Below are positions 14,634 to 27,350 of a DNA stretch of 64,000 nt, piece after piece. The notes below the pieces were generated by a model. It saw only the letters and a list, made by a program, of their open reading frames with translations. It was not told where the DNA came from and searched no databases. The stretch covers positions 472,448-536,447 of the forward strand of contig JAJEKV010000176.1 of the NCBI GenBank assembly GCA_021234155.1, given 5' to 3'. Numbering within the stretch: the stretch's first letter is position 1; each line of letters opens with the position of its first letter. The position numbers were made by a program, and so were the translations under genes. This DNA comes from Isoetes taiwanensis (lineage: Eukaryota; Streptophyta; Lycopodiopsida; Isoetales; Isoetaceae).

Positions 14634-14646
14634 CTCTGATACCAAA
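14634..14646 (-). other. Primer-binding-site-like sequence (initiator Met-tRNA type)
   Basis: Read on the minus strand this is TTGGTATCAGAGG, which matches the 12-base TGGTATCAGAGC site used by many plant Ty1/copia and Ty3/gypsy elements in all but the last base. It would place a 5' LTR at higher coordinates and the internal region at lower coordinates. The expected CA dinucleotide directly before the site is not seen, so the boundary is uncertain. Confidence 0.4.
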
Positions 14647-14650
14647 GAGT

Positions 14651-15560
14651 CCACCACATCACTACTTCAAACATAATGAGAACAGCAATGGCCAACAACT
14701 TGATGGATCGAAAGGAGGGAGTTGAAGGCCGAGACAACCAAACACCCAACCTGAAAATCTAAATAGCCACCAAGAAAACACCCAAGAACCCAAGACAAGA
14801 AGATAAGTTCTCAAAGACACTTAATATGAGCTTGATGGTCCAATCAAATGTTTGAACCACATTCGATAACGATCGGTGGAAATATGTCATCCGAGGCAAT
14901 TGTTGTTGCATTGAATCATTTGACTTCTTTTAATATGTCCAAGACTGTCGACAACTCATCCTTCGCATACCGTAGCACCGCCACCCCTCGCTTCTAGATG
15001 CACCAGCTATATCCCACAAAGCCAACGTTAAATCCTTGATATGAACTTTGTAAATCAGATATTTGCCCCGAGGTCGAGGAACTACATTAAGATCGAATCA
15101 CACTGCGGATGCAAGTTCCCCATTAACTCCGCCTCCCTTATTCGGCGCCTGCAAGGGAGGAAAACTCTCTTTCAAAGAACCAACGCAGAGCAAGATCAAG
15201 GCAAAGAACTTCAACTCGAACTATTTATCTCTTTGCGCAAGAATCGGGATCACGATCACCAACCAGGATAGACTCACCGCTTTGTCGCTGCCTTGGATGG
15301 AACTACACTGCCTTCCCCATCCCTACTATAAGGGTCGAAATCAAATGCACTCCAAATCCGGCCCCTAATCACATAACAAACCCTAACAAAATTGATGTTG
15401 ATGGAGAGCTCGAACAAGCTTTCCAATGGAACTAAAAGATCATTGAAAACGGAGTTCGATGCTCGTTACAAGGAAAACGCCAAGTAGCCCTAAGCGACAT
15501 CACGAAATACAAGCTACATTCAAGACTTAAGTTTGAGATTGGTGAGGTGAGAATTATAAA
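14651..15560 (-). mobile_element. Possible LTR remnant, minus orientation
   Basis: This segment lies on the LTR side of the primer-binding-like site. Around 15410-15500 (+ strand) it contains GCTTTCCAATGGAACTAAAA followed by CGGAGTTCGATGCTCGTTAC, a phrase style common in plant LTRs. No second LTR is visible in the window, and the would-be gag region (13.85-14.62 kb) has no readable gag domain, only short frames. A decayed non-autonomous element is the best guess. Confidence 0.3.
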
Positions 15561-15599
15561 TATCATCATTTGAGGAGCAAAAGCTCCTCCTCTTTCCCG

Positions 15600-17425
15600 T
15601 GCTCCACTATTTTGTAGAGGGTGGTAGCCTCCACATGATGTGGTTTATTGTGCTTCTATGGTTCAAACATGGAGGGATCCTCTCAGGTTTCATTCACTTT
15701 TCATTTAGATGAAAAGACGTTTTCAATAATACTACTTCATACTTGTTCTGATTCTTGGTTGAGCATCCGCTTTCCTCAGAAAGCACTCCAATGATCCTCG
15801 GGACTTTGCCTTTGAGGCCAGATAATGGGAATTTGGGAAAATCCGTCATTGTATATAGAGTAAGCATTTGTTACACAATTGGTGCCAAAGATTAGTTGTA
15901 CCATGTGGAAGATTACCAAGATGCATGCCCATGACATGACAACTAGGATGTTTATGATTGATTACGCGTTCATTATCTTCATTATCTATGACTTCTTATC
16001 TATGGAAATTTCGAAACATGTTGCATTTGTCATTCGGGGTAATCCAACAAACATTGCAAATAATGCAAGGCCTTGGAAAGTGTAAAAGGCGACTCAAAAT
16101 TTTGTCAAATGTTAAAGTATGTAGATTTAGCTCATGTTGGTATTTGAGGAAATTCCGTTTGGTCTTCCAACGGCTGCGTGACTAAATTGCTCTTTTATCA
16201 CATTGTTTATTTTTTTTAGACATATTATTTGAGAAATTTGGACCATCTTTTGAGATATATATCCTCACACCTTATATTTTGGGGAAAGAAAATCATCTAT
16301 ATGTCCTATCTTTAAGTCATAGAAGATGCATGTGTGATGCCACTCTGTCGCTACGCCAATTTAGCTATACAATACCTGCATGTTATCTCATTTGCTCACA
16401 CCAACGATATCGACATACTTTCCATTTTGAGTGTTGAGCCTTGTGCACAGACCAAGATGCATGCTCCCATCGCTTTTCCTATGGCCCTCAAGATTCAAAT
16501 TTCCATGATCCCGCTGAGGAAATTAAATGGGTAGGGAATTGAATTGGTCGCCAAGATTGAATAATTGAATAGGAAATTCAGAGTGAAGGAAGGATGGCAA
16601 TTGCTTCCACGAATTTGGTTTACCATTGCGCCAACAACCGTCTTCATTTGCCCATCTCATCGCTATCTCATTGCAAGAGGACGGGATTAACAGAAGTCGA
16701 CAGAAGCAAAGTTGTTAAAGGACTTATCTGCTTCGTCGTGATTGCAAAAAAACTAACTATTTCTTTCTTTGTGTAGCTCTGAAGAGTGCCAGGGAGGCCA
16801 GCCTGCTCGCCCACGTAACTGCACCCACCCACCTCGATTCTTCCGCCCCACTTTGGGGCTTCAATCGGTTCCTCTCATTTTGGCACCAAGGCTCGCTAAA
16901 TCTTAGAAACGTGAGTAGAGCATATCATTGATAGGCTTGCTTGGTCGATCTCTCCTAACCGGATAAGAAATGTTTATTTCAGATTCAAAGCATTTGAGTT
17001 GCTTCGAGCCACTCTTCTAGGTAAGATTCGGCTGCTGTGGTTTTATTTTATCATGAGTTTTAACCGCTTGTACTTTTACGAAGACCTGAGTTTGAAACTG
17101 GAGCGTTTCTTCGCTTCCTTCCCAAGGGCCTCTTCTGCTGCAGCTCTTCCTCCGAAACATTTTTCAGCTGCGAATTTTTCCCACAGATAAATTGCGAGCC
17201 TTGCCCGCTAATCAATCGACAGGAAAATGCATTTTGAATGTCTCAAAGATTGTTCTGCAATCGGAGTCAGTGGTATGTATGAGATACCATGTCCCTGCTC
17301 GCGATGACGGGCCCGAATTGAATGCTTTTCCGCAAATGAGGTTGAATTGAATGCTTTTTCACGCAAATGCGAGTTTTATAAGGATGGAACATGCAAATCG
17401 GCGGTATTAAGGCCGCTGAGTTGCT
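15600..17425. other. No recognisable gene
   Basis: Frames of 60-75 codons only. A moderately GC-rich stretch at 16.78-16.90 kb looks UTR-like but I cannot attach it to a coding region. Confidence 0.45.
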
Positions 17426-17429
17426 AATC

Positions 17430-18470
17430 GAGAAAATATCAGGAAATGGGTTATCATAGTTGTTACGTTGATGTTCCTTCTTGCTTTGCCACGCTAAAAG
17501 TGTTTCACGATTATTATATTCTTTAAATCTTCAACCAGACATCGAGAGCTTATCCTACATTGTTCAACATGTGTCGGCTATCTCTCATACTCAGACAGGT
17601 TGGTTTTCCATATTCTTCCTATATTCAATATTGGCAAAGTGGAGGGTACCATTCTAGTGTCAGCAGCGAGTGGCGCCCATTTATTTGTGTTGTAGCATCC
17701 TATTTGCTTTTAGCTCTTATTTTGGCAATGCTTGTTTGCCAAATGTAGAGAAAAATATTGTGAAATGGTTATCATAGTTGTTACAAATAGATGTTCTTTG
17801 CTTTGCTTGTCGCCATGTTTCACGATTAATCTTATATTCTCAATCTTCAACTTGTTTACAAATCTCGCTTGACATGTGGCACCATCAAGGTGGCATAACG
17901 AGAGCCATCCCCGCATTGTTCACAGTGCCTATTTTTATCTTCTCTCATATTCGTATAGGCTCTAAGCTTCCATATTCTCCTATATTCCGTATTACTAAAG
18001 GAGTGGCGCCTATCTATTTAGTGCCGCAGTTGAGTGGCGCCCATTTATTTGTGTTGTAGCATCCTATTGCTTATCTCTTATTTTGTGGCAATGGCGAGCC
18101 ACAATGAGAAAAATATTGGGAAATGGGTTATCATAGTTGTTGCTGCTAGATGTTCTTTCTTTGCTTTGCTTGTCGCCTTCAAGTGTTTCACGATTAATCT
18201 TATATTCTTTTAAATCTCAATCCAATTTTGTTTACAAATTGCTTGATACGTGGCACCATCAAGGCATAACGAGCTTATCTCGCATTGTTCAATACCCACG
18301 GCCATCTTCACATTCTCGACAGGCTCTGCTTTCCATATTCTTCCCATATAATATGTAATACTGCAAAGGAGTGGCAGCCATCTATTTAGTGCCGCAGCTG
18401 GAGTGGCAGCCCATCACCATTTGTGTTGTAGCATCCTATTTCGCTTTTAGCTCTTATTTTGTGGCAATGT
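17430..18470. repeat. Three tandem units of about 320-365 bp
   Basis: Three head-to-tail copies begin at about 17430, 17748 and 18106. Each opens with GAGAAAA(T)AT then GGTTATCATAGTTGTT. Each continues through TTTCACGATTA, a GGCATAACGAGAG-like middle and GAGTGGC(G/A)CC, and closes with GTGTTGTAGCATCCTATT and TTTTG(T)GGCAATG. Copies differ by many indels, so the array is old. The short frames across it are frame-shifted versions of the same repeat, not genes. It does not match a transposon I recognise. Confidence 0.85.
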
Positions 18471-18489
18471 ATCGGGCTAAGGATTGTTA

Positions 18490-18970
18490 TTCCCATCGAT
18501 CCGAGACATCGGATCGCCATTCTAGAATGGACGCAGCATGCATAAGTGTTTGGCTGCATGGCGCATGCCCGCTCGCTGGGAGTTCGCTATTTTAGTTGCT
18601 TCGCTGATTTCATCGCCTCTTCTCTCGCCAGCATTTTGGACTGTTTCCATGGGAGGCTTTTCCGCCTCCGGTTTGGCCAATTTGGCGCTTTCATGCCGCC
18701 CTTTCTGCCTTTAGCCTTCTCATCCCCGCGTGGGACTTCGCCTCGATCCTAGTTTGTTAAGGAAGCCTTTGGTATTCTAGTGTTTGTTGAGCTTCATAAG
18801 CAGTCCCATTCTAGAATCCCCATCGATCCGAGACATCGGATCGCCATTCTAGAATGGACGAGCATGCATGTTTTGCATGCATGCGGCGGCGCATGCCCGC
18901 TCGGGGAGTTCGCCATTTTTAGCCGCTCGATTTCATCATCGGCGCTTCCTCTCGCCAGCATTCTTTCGCT
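18490..18970. repeat. Two-copy palindrome-rich repeat, offset about 320 bp
   Basis: Copy one (about 18490-18640) and copy two (about 18810-18965) share CCCATCGATCCGAGACATCG, the perfect 14 bp palindrome CCATTCTAGAATGG (18517-18530 and 18844-18857), a CATGCAT-rich segment, GCGCATGCCCGCTCG and a CTCTCGCCAGCATT end. Copy two is also preceded by a partial palindrome at about 18805, and another half-palindrome lies at 19401. The 320 bp offset is close to the neighbouring tandem unit length. Confidence 0.8.
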
Positions 18971-18974
18971 TAAA

Positions 18975-19620
18975 CCCACCCTCCCCATTCTTGTTATTGT
19001 ATTTTAGTCACAAGTGGCACGCCACAGACCAACCCTCCACCGAGGTTTGTTTTGTCTTTGTTGTTTTGTTGGTGATGCGTGCACAAAGGCCAGCGGCTCT
19101 CGCTTCCGACTTTCCATCTGTGGGTTTTGGGAGCGATTTTTATGCCTTACGCTTGTTCAGCCCTGCTTAGCCACTAGGTTTTTCCTCGAAACCCGAAAGG
19201 GCGGGTTTTTAATCCTTGGATAAGCTTTGTACACTAGCCCATTTCTATTAGCATTGTATTTTGTTGGGGTCCAAATGATATAATTGATTTATTTTTATGG
19301 GTAGTTCTCGCATGTGCTACTACCCATCATCCACCATTGTAGAATGTAGCATGAATGAGAAGCAAGTCTAAGCTCCAAGGCTTGTTGGTTTCATGTAGTC
19401 CCATTCTAGAATTTAAATGTTGTTAAATACATGAAAGTAATAACTGTTCTTCATGTATAACCTTCTAACCATCAATCTATCTCTAACAACGATGTCAGCT
19501 CTAATCTATCAATCATCTCAATAACGATGCTATCTCTAACTATCTCTAATAAATCGTGATGTCACAAACCAAGGAATTTCTCGACGCTGGCATACTGTGA
19601 TCTAATGGGATCAAATATTC
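18975..19620. other. No recognisable gene
   Basis: Decayed sequence. CTATCTCTAAC-type phrases repeat loosely near 19.45-19.55 kb. No ordered repeat or gene signature. Confidence 0.45.
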
Positions 19621-19626
19621 CAATCC

Positions 19627-20340
19627 TTAGCAATACCAGTCACCCATCTTTGTCCGCCATGATAATTTGCACCCATTTTGTCCGTAATTAGCAAACTTAA
19701 TCGAAAGCATCCATCTCCTCATTCCAGATGCAAATCCAGGCACACCCCAAGGATTGGGGCCTTCCACTGCTGAGCAGTGGGTCAACCCTTCAAAGGTGTT
19801 GTTAGACACCAAGCAAAAAGTGTCCCTTTGTATAACAAGTAACGTATTGGTACCTCCTGTGACAAAGCACAAGTGGCAGAATTATACCGGCCCGCCCAAG
19901 ATTGTCACGTAACCAGAGAAAGCAACCGAATCATATCATTTGCCCAAGCCGGTCGACTTGAAAGTAAAGAGCTGCAACAGATTGCTTTAGCATGATGTTT
20001 ATTATGCTGCCTATATGCTCATGAGGTTCTGACCACACAACAATGTTTTATATAGATACAAAATGAAAGTTTTAACCATCCCTGTAAACGCAATCCAGTA
20101 TGTTTTATGAAGCAATTAATTTCACAACCACGCAGCAAACAGATTTATCACTTCGTTCAAAGAAATATTTAGATCAAATCTTTGACGAGTTTCTTTTGGG
20201 CCTAAACTGCTCCAACATGTAAGGTACACCCTGTTAGGCCATGTGTTAGAATTAACTGTGTCATGGAATGCATTGTAACAACTTGGAAATGTTCCGCTAC
20301 ATCCATTCATGATTGTAGAAAATTTGAATGGGAGATGCAT
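19627..20340 (-). other. Two unrecognised exon-like frames on the minus strand
   Basis: Minus-strand frames at 20340-20122 (72 codons) and 19872-19627 (81 codons) look less random than their surroundings: both are Cys- and Trp-containing with mixed hydrophobicity (for example WPNRVYLTCWSS and GPNPWGVPGFASGMRRW). They could be exon remnants of one gene, with the 250 bp between them as intron, but I see no convincing splice pair and cannot name a family. They may equally be chance frames. Confidence 0.2.
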
Positions 20341-21640
20341 CTCTATATGATGAGGTGAGCCATGGGTGGCTAATTATTGTAAAGGTTCATTTAGACCAAA
20401 TTTTTTGTTGGATGTGGTTCCTTTTGAATTTTGACATATATTTTAGCATTTGCAATCTGAGTATTAGTTTGTGACTTTTATTCTAGATCATGACATGTTT
20501 TTGATATTAAGCTGTGCTCATATACCATGCATTTCCAACACATTTTCACTCTGACCTAATGGATTATCTACGCCTTTGCTACTGTTAAAAATATGTTTCA
20601 GTTTCAAGGAGTTGTCGAAAGGTGCAAAGACATCCACTCAGATATGGATCCCAAATTGTCTTCACTCTTAGGCCTTGAATTTATGGTCTCTGTCGCAAAC
20701 TCGCCTAAGCTAAAACACCGTAGTTGCAGTTCCTATTTGGGATGTAAAACTTGACAAAGTTCGAAGAATTTGAAGACAGCCTTAGATGAGGAATTGCTTT
20801 ATCTTCTTTTGTGTCTCTCGCCAAAAGCACCATCTTATGTACCATTTATGTAGCTTCCAGTGGCAAAAATCCATGGCCAACATGTTGCTATTTCTATGAG
20901 AAAAATTGCGTAGTGCTGTCACAAGAAGTTCGATAGAGTCGATAGTTTTTATAGACATGCTGTTATTTAATGCCTTGGTCTCCTCCCAAAGATACTATGA
21001 ATGTATTTTAATTTGCATTTATAGATATGTTAAGCATGCTGAACAATTGCCATCATAGGTTCAATATTCCTTCTAAAATTGCATGTTGAATACAACTTCC
21101 CATAATCGTAAGGTGTACTTTTGCCAAAATGTTGCAATTGTTCTTTACCCTCATATTGTGCCACACAGCAATTTATTTGTTTTCACACATGCAATTTATT
21201 TGCTTTTACCCATTACAAATAATTTAAGCCTTTAATATTATATTATCGTCCTAAGGTTCTTTAGAGTAACCATTAGTTTTCCTAGATACTATTTCAAGCA
21301 TGACTCCAAATATACAAATTTTTCTCTTTCTATTCCCTTAGTAATGATATACAACAATGTTTTGGCATGGAGCCCATTTTAAGCGCATGAGAATAGGCAT
21401 TTACATTGCAATATAATTGCAAGGTTATTTACTTGAAGCTAGTGGATGCAATTGAATGAATTGTCCCATTTCAACCTTAATCATGTAAACTACACATCTT
21501 CATATTTCTGTTCACTTCCTGCGACATGTATAAGATTCAACATTTCATTCCATCTACGTAATTATTATATCGCACCATGCCATACGTTTATATTCTATCG
21601 TTCGCATCGGCCCGCATACTTTTCTAGTTATTAAGAAACG
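20341..21640. other. No recognisable gene
   Basis: AT-rich intergenic sequence without domain, RNA gene or ordered repeat. Confidence 0.5.
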
Positions 21641-21689
21641 GGTTATGTGGCTATGTGCAAAGGAAGATATTTTGCTCTGTTTTGGGGAT

Positions 21690-22600
21690 CCTAGCCGAAA
21701 TTCGTCCTAATCCCCGAAGTCGCCGATGAGATCTATTCATGACTTCATCTTGGTACTATAACACCACCGTATCAAGCAAAGTTAATCTTGTCCGGCCTCC
21801 CAACCCCGCAGTCTCATTCTGGAGATCTGTCCTCGATCACTGGCTGGTTATACCTCCTCCAAGATCCCTCGGGCCGGCTAATATCCTCGCGATATCGCCC
21901 CCGGTGATCTCCCACCGGTGATCACGGCCCACGAACCATCTGGATATTCCGCTTTCGAGATCTCGCTTCCGCATAGACCTCGTCACATCGGTGGTCAGAT
22001 CCTCGTCTCAAACGATCCGGCCATCGGCATAGTTGTGGATCCCTTCATTGATCTCATCTGCTATCCACGACCGTACCTCGGCTTCAGATCACGACGCGCC
22101 GCGCGATCCCGTGACGCCAAGATCCCGCGACCGGCCAGATGCCACGCCATGCTTCACCGGCAGTTCCCCGGCATCCCACCCTCCGCCCGCGGCTGACCGG
22201 ATCACACAACACGCCGCATCAATTGGCAGCCTTGCTACGCATCCCGCACCGACACATGCCACACCATCACCTCCTCACCTGTTCCCCGGCCGGATGACAC
22301 GCCTCAGGCCGACCTCGACCACATGGCACGCCACCTGGCCTCCTTGACCCTCTCCCCCTCCCCCCCAACCCCTCCCTCCCCCAGATCCCAGCCCCGCCTC
22401 AGACCGCAGAACTCCTGCCTCCACTGTGCCATGTTGGTCCCCGCCCTTCGTGATCCCCCAGGTCGTGGGATTCTCGAATTGCTGAATATGTGGGTTGAAA
22501 AATCTCTCACCCGCTGGTGTGCACTAAGAGTCCTTTCTAATACCTCCTGCCAACCTCATGCCCACGTAAGCAAGATTGGACACCTGACTTCTCACCAATG
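21690..22600. other. GC-rich tract with C-rich core, function unknown
   Basis: Composition shifts sharply here: CpG-containing, GATC-rich sequence (many GATCC/GATCTC phrases) ending in a C/T-dominated stretch at about 22345-22400. Overlapping Pro/Arg/Ser-rich frames on both strands (for example 21918-22196, 22033-22347, 22323-22601) are what such composition produces and are not supported as genes. It could be part of a GC-rich transposon body. I see no terminal repeats. Confidence 0.45.
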
Positions 22601-22984
22601 AAGAATAAGCACGCCCTATGTCGTACGTCGAATCGTATGTTGCCATGTAGACAAGGGATTCCGGAGGAGGGACTTCTTCATTTGGGCGCGCTTTGGATTA
22701 TTCTCAAGACCCGCTTTCTATCTCCTACACTTTGGCCATCTATTTTATGAGAGTGAGAGGCTCATTTTTACAGCCTATACCAGGCTCCCATCCCAAGCCC
22801 GGCTGCACTTTAACTATTGAAGGTAAAAACCAATAGACATTGATTTATTGTTTTTTAACCTGTCTGCTAACGCTTACTGATACTGTTGTTCGCCTTCGGC
22901 TAAGGTGATGGAGGAATCTATAAATCTAGAGGTTAGCTTGAACATCGCCCGCAGAGAACCGGGGCCCATCAGTCGCAAACCTCA

Positions 22985-23400
22985 AGTTGCTGCTAAAATG
23001 TTCTTCGCAGAAATAGCCGCCTGAACTCGGTGAGGCAGAGGTACAACCTCCTACCATTAATAAGGAAAGGATCCGACCAAAAAAAAGTGGTGGAGTCCCC
23101 TCTTACCGTGAAAAAATCCTCTTTAGTTCAAGCCATCGCAAAGCCCTGGCAGATTCGGCAAGATTTTGCAATATGGGACATGCATGGCCAAAGGGAGTGT
23201 TTTTTACCATTTCATTTAGAACTTACCAATAAAAGGGTTTTTTCACCATTATCCGGGGCAAAAATACAGGTGAGGCAATTGCTTTTCAACATTCAAGATA
23301 TCAATGACGTTTTGGATACCCTTCGAACGGAAATGTCCATACCCTTGACATTAAATGCATCCCTGGCACGAAGATGATGTTCATGGGCTCAAGGAAATGG
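22985..23400 (+). pseudogene. LINE ORF1-like (DUF4283-type) fragment
   Basis: A frame of 115 codons (23030-23377) has a pattern resembling the N-terminal domain of plant L1 ORF1 proteins: a PLTVKKSSLVQAIAKPW segment followed by an I..DFAI.D...G...FLPFHLE stretch, comparable in layout to the conserved Trp, then Asp-Gly, then Phe-rich strand of DUF4283. If correct, this is the nucleic-acid-binding part of an L1 ORF1 that has lost its RT partner. The A-rich AAAAAA and GGG runs suggest small indels. The match is by pattern, not alignment, and there is no L1 ORF2 next to it. Confidence 0.35.
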
Positions 23401-26255
23401 CGAGTTGTCAGAGACTCCTAAGTGTTCGTCCTAAGGGAAAACATGGAGCATCCACGGTAGCTTCAAGATCATCGTTATGACCGCTTAACCCCAGCATGGA
23501 GGTGCTGGCATGACCGCTGTGAAAACTAAAAGCGTAAAGGTAGAATTGGGGAATCAAGTTCAGAGTGCACCACCATGAGAATTTTAGGTTCAGATGCCCA
23601 AGATCGGGATTCCTTGCAATAATGGCAAAGAAGGGTGAGTCCGTGAAGAGGAACCATAGAAGATAGCCACTTTATCTTTTGATCCCAATTCTCAAGATGC
23701 TCGTTGTTACGAAGCTCAAAAGACTAGGAGGAGTGCGCCAGGATCCCAAGGTGCCAAGATTGCAAAATTCCTTCTCTCGAAAACCATGAGCAGGCAATCT
23801 TACAAGAGGTTTGTAAAAGTTGAGAATCCCCACGGTTGTAGCATTGCATGGAAATCCATCCCCAAAGCAACATAACATACTATGTTACAAACCCTCGCTC
23901 AAAACCCACTGGTGAGATAGAACTAGAAAATAAGGTCCGCTGCTGCTTTTGAAAACAACCAATCAAAATAATGATTTATAAAGGTATGATATAACCTTAG
24001 AGTTCATCTAGGAAGGGCATAGAACAAAGATGGGAGAATGACCTCGATCAGATCTGTCTCCAGCAAACTAGTTTTGAGAGTTTTTCGTAATGAAAAACCT
24101 AAGCTCAAAACCCTAAGTCAGCCTCGCTAACAACTATCTTTCTTCGCCTGCCGCTTTAACTCGGGGCCGCGGCTTGTTTCGCCTTTGTTAGCTTTATGTA
24201 ATCACAAAGAGACAAAACTCTATGGCTGCAAAGCACTGAATTGTGGGGATAAATGGAGCTTGTCTTAGTTAATAAGATAATATTCTTCCTCAACACACTA
24301 ACTTTAGATTGTAATATCGAGGAGCTTGATAAGTAAAAGAATGAATTGCATACCCTGAAAGCCAAAATAGCTAGTACAAAGACTATGGTTAGGCTCGAAT
24401 CAGATCCAACAATTGCACAAGACTCGCCATATTCATAGGAAGTTCTTTCGCTAATTTGTTTTGCACTTGGTGGATTTCATGATGCCGGCAAGAAACCCAG
24501 TGAAAATAGGTAAGAACAAAATTGATTGGTTTCATGAGTAGGAAGAGGGTGTAAGAAATGACCCTCGCCAATATAAAGCAAGCCGGGTAATACAATCAAG
24601 AAAAGATAGATCCAATACATGGAAGATACGACGATATTAGGGCGAAAAGCAGACGTGAGCCACGGATCCGAGCTGCCGACAGCTTCTTATCAGACACTTT
24701 GATCGAGATTTTTGGTCGAGCTTTTGTTTAATCGCGGATACTCAAACAAAACCAAGAACAAAACAAAATCCAAAACAAGAATAAACACCATAATCTAGTA
24801 TCCATTAAACCAAAAGAATAAAACACCATCGCTCAACATCCGAGGAATTGTCGCCGTGCTTCTTGCTTCACATATACGTATTGATGCTCTCTCTCATGTT
24901 TTGCTTACAAAACCAAAAGAACAATGTTCACGTCCTAACACAAACAACAATAAAAACTATTATCAAGCACAAAAAGAACTTATGACATCATAGCAATATA
25001 TTTATTAGTAAGAATCCACTCCGCCAACGAATCCACTCGCCGGCCGCTGAGAATCGAGTAAGAGTCCGTGAGGGCAAAAGTTATGGGTCAGATGACATGC
25101 ATGCAATGTTCACAGCAACCTCTATCCACACACAAAAGCACACCATCTCCGATTGAGACAGAAGCATGTGCTGGAGTCGGAAGACTAATGCCACATCCTT
25201 CGAAAGAACCTGATTTTGAGCCTTACATGAGATGTTGAGTATGAGCTCTACATTGCAGGTTAGCTCATACATCTCAAGAGATCATGGATCGCCGAGATCA
25301 GCTTGGTCCTCGTGCACTTACTTGATACATACATACTGCCTATATTTGTATTTAGTATAGCTTGATGTACAAAACCTATTCCCGGCCACGGTTTTTCCCC
25401 AAACAACCTTTTAGGGCGCAGAGGGGTTTTCAATCCTGATGCATGCTTGTCGCTTCCTTTGGGTCCCATAGGGCCAATTGGCTCGCGACAATAAAACCCT
25501 ATTCTATTCTATTCTATTCTTCTACAACCCGCATGAAGCATACATTTCCTCAAAACATGGTTTGAGGTTGTTGCCTTCCTACAAGAACTCCATAACCAAC
25601 AACCTCTTTAGAGCCTTGGCTTGGATAATGCACCTCTTCAAGTCAGCTAGCATATTAGCATCATTCTGGAGAGGCTGGGGGATCTCTCTAAAGCTAATGC
25701 TCTCCATTGCCTCTATATAAAACATGCAACTGGAATCATACAACAAGAGGAGAATCATAACAATGACTTATTGCAGTCGTGATGCTCGGCCCTAGTGTGA
25801 GATCAAACCCCACATCCTCTCCAACTCTGCCCAAGTGGGATTAGAGCATTCTAAGAGTGCATATTGTTGGGTACCACCATTTAGCTGTCACGGAAGTCTC
25901 TAACATCTTCACTTGAGAATTCATAAGGGACATATTTATAGTGAAAGGCACAATGATTGTTAGGGGATCCGTTGTACTATCCGTTCTTTAAATTGTAAAA
26001 TCGCACCTTCAATGGTTTTCAAATAGTATGTGTCCCTTCCTCCAGGATCCCACGTCCGCCTTTCTAAACAAGGCATATTCCTAGGGATGACGTGTCATCC
26101 CGTCCTCCGGGATCACACGTCTGTGCATTATTATTATTTCAATGGTCTGGTGTAGGGTTATTTCAAATGTTCAAATTACGGTCCAAATAGTTTGGCAAAT
26201 TTAGAATAACATAAGACAATTTGAAATGCATAGAAGTTTCAAGTTCACAGCAATA
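23401..26255. other. No recognisable gene
   Basis: Decayed intergenic DNA with frames under 81 codons. A short (CTATT)n run lies near 25499-25520. Around 25.4 kb the TTTTTCCCCAAACAACC / GGGTTTTCAATCCTG wording resembles retrotransposon LTR text but no boundaries can be drawn. Confidence 0.45.
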
Positions 26256-26259
26256 TGAA

Positions 26260-27000
26260 AGTCAAAATGAACCTCTATCAAGTGTCATATACATTATTCA
26301 ACTTACATAATGCCTCCATCTCGACTTGCTTCCAAATCTTCCTTGGTTCCTTAGCCTTATTTTTCCCATGCTCTATCGAGGGCTTCAGCCTTGCCAAACT
26401 AGTGCCACAATTCTTCTCAATGGTCAGCCGATGGTGACAAGCTATGTTCGTGTTAGTGCCACCATCATCATCCATCTTCTCAAACCTAGTGTCGAGTTGC
26501 CTTATGAGAGAATTACTTGCAACTAGGAGATTAGGGTGCCTGGTAGCCCTACATATCATTCTATTAATAGTTGCTTCCAAGGATGCTCTAGTCCTCTCCA
26601 AATTGATCTTAATGCTTGTGAACGCAACAGTATCCTCTTCTAGACTTACAACCTCAACCTTCTGTGCAAATTCACAACTCGCCTGCCCAATCACCACCTC
26701 CTCTGTGAGCTCAGGTGGTCTAGTCCATCACCAAATGTCCCATATTGGGAACCTACTACTTGTAAAATATCTTCATCCCGATAGTTGCCTAGTAATTGCA
26801 TAACCTTCACTTGGTGCTTACATAGATTGCCTTTAGCACCCTAAGGAAATCACAACATGCCCAATTCTTGAGTGCCCCATTAATGAAATATGGGCTTTGC
26901 CCAAGAGTGCGCTCACATTGCACTTCAGGCTCACCTTCCTCAAAGTTGGTGAATGTAACTTGGTCATCGCTAATGTTTCTAGCTCCTCGTATTGCACATT
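26260..27000 (-). pseudogene. Gag-like relic of an unidentified repeat family
   Basis: The minus strand carries a 139-codon frame (26697-26278) rich in charged and helical residues, including QLDTRFEKMDDD and CGTSLARLKPSIE, ending in a KEPRKIWKQVEMEAL stretch. Upstream on the same strand (27000-26700) is more readable but broken text including DQVTFTNFEEGEPE. The SLAR.KP..E core recurs at about 35105-35150 (+), next to a related RQLD..LERM string, and the upstream part recurs at 1-130, so this is a dispersed family. A Gag-like protein would suit the composition, but there is no zinc knuckle or protease to prove it. Confidence 0.4.
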
Positions 27001-27060
27001 CTTTGATCTATTCTTTGGAGGTTTTCAAATCGGAAAGCTAATGTGCTAATAGGCTTTTTC

Positions 27061-27350
27061 CTAGAAAACCATCTAAAAATGAAAGCAGTGGGGCTTTGCC
27101 CTCTGGAGTTGAGTTGTAATAGCAACAACTGTTGCGCAGGCAAGGACTATGGTTCGGTTGTTCAAGGTGATGCAATCCTAAATGCTAGACAATCTGCAGT
27201 TGTTCTTGTGGGCTCTATAAACACTACCATGGCATGTATTCGCCATTCAGTTTCAATAAAAGTGGTTGCATCAGGTGGCCATTCCCCAAAATTAAACCCA
27301 GCAAATGGTGGATTGGCTGTTACTTTTGAGCAACTTTCTACTTTTAGGGG
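27061..27350 (+). pseudogene. L-gulono-1,4-lactone oxidase-like N-terminal fragment
   Basis: This resembles the start of the FAD-binding domain of plant gulonolactone-oxidase-like proteins, which oxidise aldonolactones and carry FAD in a PCMH-type fold. Visible marks are a Cys-rich CNSNNC motif followed by DYGSVV, an ARQSAVV strand, and a KVVASGGHSPKL segment in the position of the family's SHS/GGHS FAD-contact region, followed by GGLAVTFEQL. Only about 95 residues remain; the rest of the FAD domain and the oxidase domain are absent. The frame runs without a stop into a PP2A B56 fragment. Family call rests on motif order only. Confidence 0.5.

Noticed and set aside
22033-22601. Pro/Ser/Arg-rich frames in the GC-rich tract
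   Set aside because: Several overlapping frames on both strands with no domain; explained by high GC and C-rich runs.
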